DNA from: Saccharothrix longispora
GTDB lineage: Bacteria; Actinomycetota; Actinomycetes; Mycobacteriales; Pseudonocardiaceae
Length of the DNA stretch: 64,000 bases
Reading direction: 5' to 3'
Assembly (NCBI RefSeq): GCF_030852425.1
Contig: NZ_NSDM01000012.1
Span: 62,001 to 126,000 of the forward strand
Shown: in pieces, positions 62,240-64,000 of the stretch
Layout: each line of letters opens with the position of its first letter
How positions within the stretch are numbered: position 1 is the first letter of the stretch
The notes under the pieces: model-generated
Told to the model about the DNA's origin: nothing
What the model saw: only the letters and a program-made list of their open reading frames with translations
The model's database searches: none
Position numbers and translations under genes: made by a program

Positions 62240-64000
62240 TCAGGTCGTGGGCGTGTCGTCGGTGGGAGGCCGGTGCAGGGCTTCGACCTTGGCGTGCAGG
62301 TGGCGCGCCGCCGGGTCGTCGTAGGTCGCGAGCAGGGCTGCTGCCTCGTCCAGGTGGGTTGCTGCGGCCTGTGAGTCACCAGTGGTGAGCAGGGCCGTCG
62401 CCAGGTTGTGCAGTGCGACGGCCAGTGCCCATCTCTCGTTGAATCGCCGGAACGTGTCCACCGCGTACCGGTGGAACTCGGTGGCGTCCTCGTGCCGGCC
62501 CAGGGCCTGGTACGCCTCGCCGGTCGCGTCGAGGGCGGCGGCCTCCCGGACGCGGTCGTCCAGACGCCGTTGAAGCGATGCGGCACGTTGGTAGGGCGCC
62601 AGGGCCTGGGCGGGAGTGTCGAGCGCGACCAGCACCCGGCCCTCCTCCAGTGACCAGAACGCCTCCCAGGCCGGGTTGCGGTGGTCGCGGGCGATGGTCA
62701 GTGCGTCCTGGATGAACTCGCGGGCTCGTGCGGCGTCGCCGAGGAGTCGGTGGGCGTGGCTCAGGCCGCGCAGCGCGTCGCCCTCGCCACCGGCGATGGA
62801 CAGGCGGCGGTACCCGTCCAGTGCCGCGGTCAACAGTGGGACGGCTTCGGAGGGGCGGTCCAGGTCGATGAGGGCGTTGGCCGTGTTGGTGGAGACGGCG
62901 AGTCTGTAGTCGTCGTTCAGTTCGGCCGCGATCTCACCGGCGCGTTGGAAGAAGTCGAGTGCCGCTCGCGGTTGGTGGTCGCGCAGGAGTGCCAGGCCGA
63001 GCGCGTTGGTCGAGACCGCCTCGCCCCGGCGGTCGCCGATCTCGCGTCTGATCGTCAGTGCCCGCTTCTGGAGCTCGACGCCCTGCCTGCGGTCACCGTG
63101 TTGGACGTGGGCTTTGCCCAGGCTTTCCAAGGCGGTGGCCTCGCGTCCGGGGTCGCCGAGTCGGCGGGCCGCTGACAGCGCTGCCGTCGCGGTGGCGGTC
63201 CAGTCGTCGAAGTGGTTGTAGCGCGCGTGGACCTTGCGCAGGACGTCCGCCAGGAGCCACACCAGGTCGTCGGCCTCCCGTCGTTGCAGGGAGCGGACGA
63301 GGAAGGTCAGGTTCCGGCGTTCGCGCTCGTACCAGAGGACGGCCTGCTCGTGATCGGGGAACACCGGAGCCGGCAGCGGCCCGGGCAGGGCGGGCAGTTC
63401 GCGCTCGGCGGTCTCGGGGGCGAGTACACGGACCGCGTTGGCGGCGGTGTGGAGGTACCACAGCGCCAGGCGGTCGAGCGCTTCGGTGGTCGATCCGGGT
63501 GGTTCCTCGGCTCTTGCCTGGTCGTGTGCGTAGAGCCGGAGCAGGTCGTGGAACTCGTACCGGTCGGGTGCGGTGGGTTCGAGCAGGTGTGCTCCGGCGA
63601 GGTCGTCGAGCAGGCGGCGGGCGGTCGCCGCGGTGTCGCCGAGCAGCGCCGCGACCGCGTGCGGGCCGAAGTCCTCGCCGGGGTAGAGGCCGAGCAGTCG
63701 GAACAGGCGGCTCGCCGGCTGCGACAGCGCCCGGTACGACCACGCGAACACCGTCCGCACGGCGTCGGAGTCGTCGTCCGATGCGAGGGCGTCCCACAGG
63801 CTCGACTCGTCGCGCAGTTCGTCGACCAGGTCGCGCAGGGGTGTCCGGGGTCTGCCGGCGGCCCGCTCCGCCGCGATCCGCAGGGCCAGCGGCAAGCGGG
63901 CGCACAGCCTGGCGAGCTCTGCCAGGTCTCCTTCGTCGTCGTGGGGGCGGTGCTCGGCGAGCAGTTCGCGCAGCAGCGCGGTGGCTTCGTCGAGGGGAAG
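62240..64000 (-). CDS. AfsR/SARP-type NB-ARC and TPR regulator, C-terminal part
   Basis: At least 586 residues; the N-terminal half lies beyond the right edge, and the frame is open to the last base. Visible: end of an NB-ARC ATPase (ARLPLALRIAAERAA, the GLPLAL-type motif), a winged helix (FRLLGLYPGEDF, HDLLRLYAHDQA), then at least six TPR units (for example EATALESLGKAHVQHGD, EAVSTNALGLALLRD, ALAVALHNLATALLTTGD). This matches AfsR/DnrI-like regulators controlling secondary metabolism. Upstream parts (SARP DNA-binding domain) cannot be seen, so it could also be an NB-ARC signalling protein without one. Ends about 75 bases from the IS element. Confidence 0.88.
   Translation of the reverse strand, partial: LPLDEATALLRELLAEHRPHDDEGDLAELARLCARLPLALRIAAERAAGRPRTPLRDLVDELRDESSLWDALASDDDSDAVRTVFAWSYRALSQPASRLFRLLGLYPGEDFGPHAVAALLGDTAATARRLLDDLAGAHLLEPTAPDRYEFHDLLRLYAHDQARAEEPPGSTTEALDRLALWYLHTAANAVRVLAPETAERELPALPGPLPAPVFPDHEQAVLWYERERRNLTFLVRSLQRREADDLVWLLADVLRKVHARYNHFDDWTATATAALSAARRLGDPGREATALESLGKAHVQHGDRRQGVELQKRALTIRREIGDRRGEAVSTNALGLALLRDHQPRAALDFFQRAGEIAAELNDDYRLAVSTNTANALIDLDRPSEAVPLLTAALDGYRRLSIAGGEGDALRGLSHAHRLLGDAARAREFIQDALTIARDHRNPAWEAFWSLEEGRVLVALDTPAQALAPYQRAASLQRRLDDRVREAAALDATGEAYQALGRHEDATEFHRYAVDTFRRFNERWALAVALHNLATALLTTGDSQAAATHLDEAAALLATYDDPAARHLHAKVEALHRPPTDDTPTT

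Noticed and set aside
1..64000. CRISPR arrays, tRNA or rRNA genes
   Set aside because: No regularly spaced repeats, no cloverleaf-like segments with CCA ends and no rRNA-like conserved blocks were seen on either strand.

Overview
The window looks like a high-GC actinobacterial chromosome, probably Pseudonocardiales-like (Saccharothrix, Lentzea or Actinosynnema type). This rests on base composition, frequent GTG starts, GTGA/ATGA stop-start overlaps, XRE-DUF5753 regulators, WXG100 and FHA proteins, and AfsR-type TPR regulators. No rRNA, tRNA or CRISPR array was seen.

Positions 1-18,557 hold one tightly coupled plus-strand operon: PP2C phosphatase (cut by the window start), zinc-ribbon/FHA protein, membrane Ser/Thr kinase, a 2,045-residue surface protein of Ig-like and FN3 repeats, MoxR ATPase, DUF58 protein, a transglutaminase-like membrane protein lacking the catalytic Cys, a three-ATPase EccC/EssC-like FtsK protein with FHA, and a WXG100 protein. 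A perfect 19-bp hairpin follows it. It reads as a phospho-signalled type VII-like secretion or envelope system.

Positions 18.9-32.6 kb are accessory DNA: a type ISP restriction-modification gene broken by a one-base frameshift near its 3' end, a Nudix hydrolase, a minus-strand XRE/TPR/phosphotransferase array that has been partly duplicated and frameshifted, an XRE-DUF5753 regulator with a small Cys-rich partner, a DinB/DUF664 protein, and a replication-relaxation protein typical of integrated plasmids.

Positions 33-57.1 kb are the main point of interest: a DISARM-related defence locus. A divergent 5-methylcytosine methyltransferase faces a plus-strand series: a complete sigma-70 factor, DrmA-like helicase, DrmB-like DUF1998 protein, DrmD-like SNF2 helicase, DrmMI-like adenine methyltransferase, a 2,112-residue helicase/zinc/DUF1998/nuclease-like fusion, and a RelE/ParE-like domain fused to a UvrD-type helicase. 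The class 1 genes drmD, drmMI, drmA and drmB appear present. The phospholipase-D gene drmC is absent, and three genes not in the basic set are added. The back end of the drmMI-like gene is strikingly AT-richer than its surroundings.

Positions 57.1-61.03 kb hold a small minus-strand module, an HsdM-like methylase with a fused half-HsdS and an Abi/HEPN-like protein, between two diverged ~70-bp repeats that share an exact 20-nt core and may be integrase-tail or attachment relics. An IS5-like element (61.24-62.16 kb) and an AfsR-type NB-ARC/TPR regulator (running off the window end) close the region. The whole 18.6-62.2 kb stretch is best read as a defence island.
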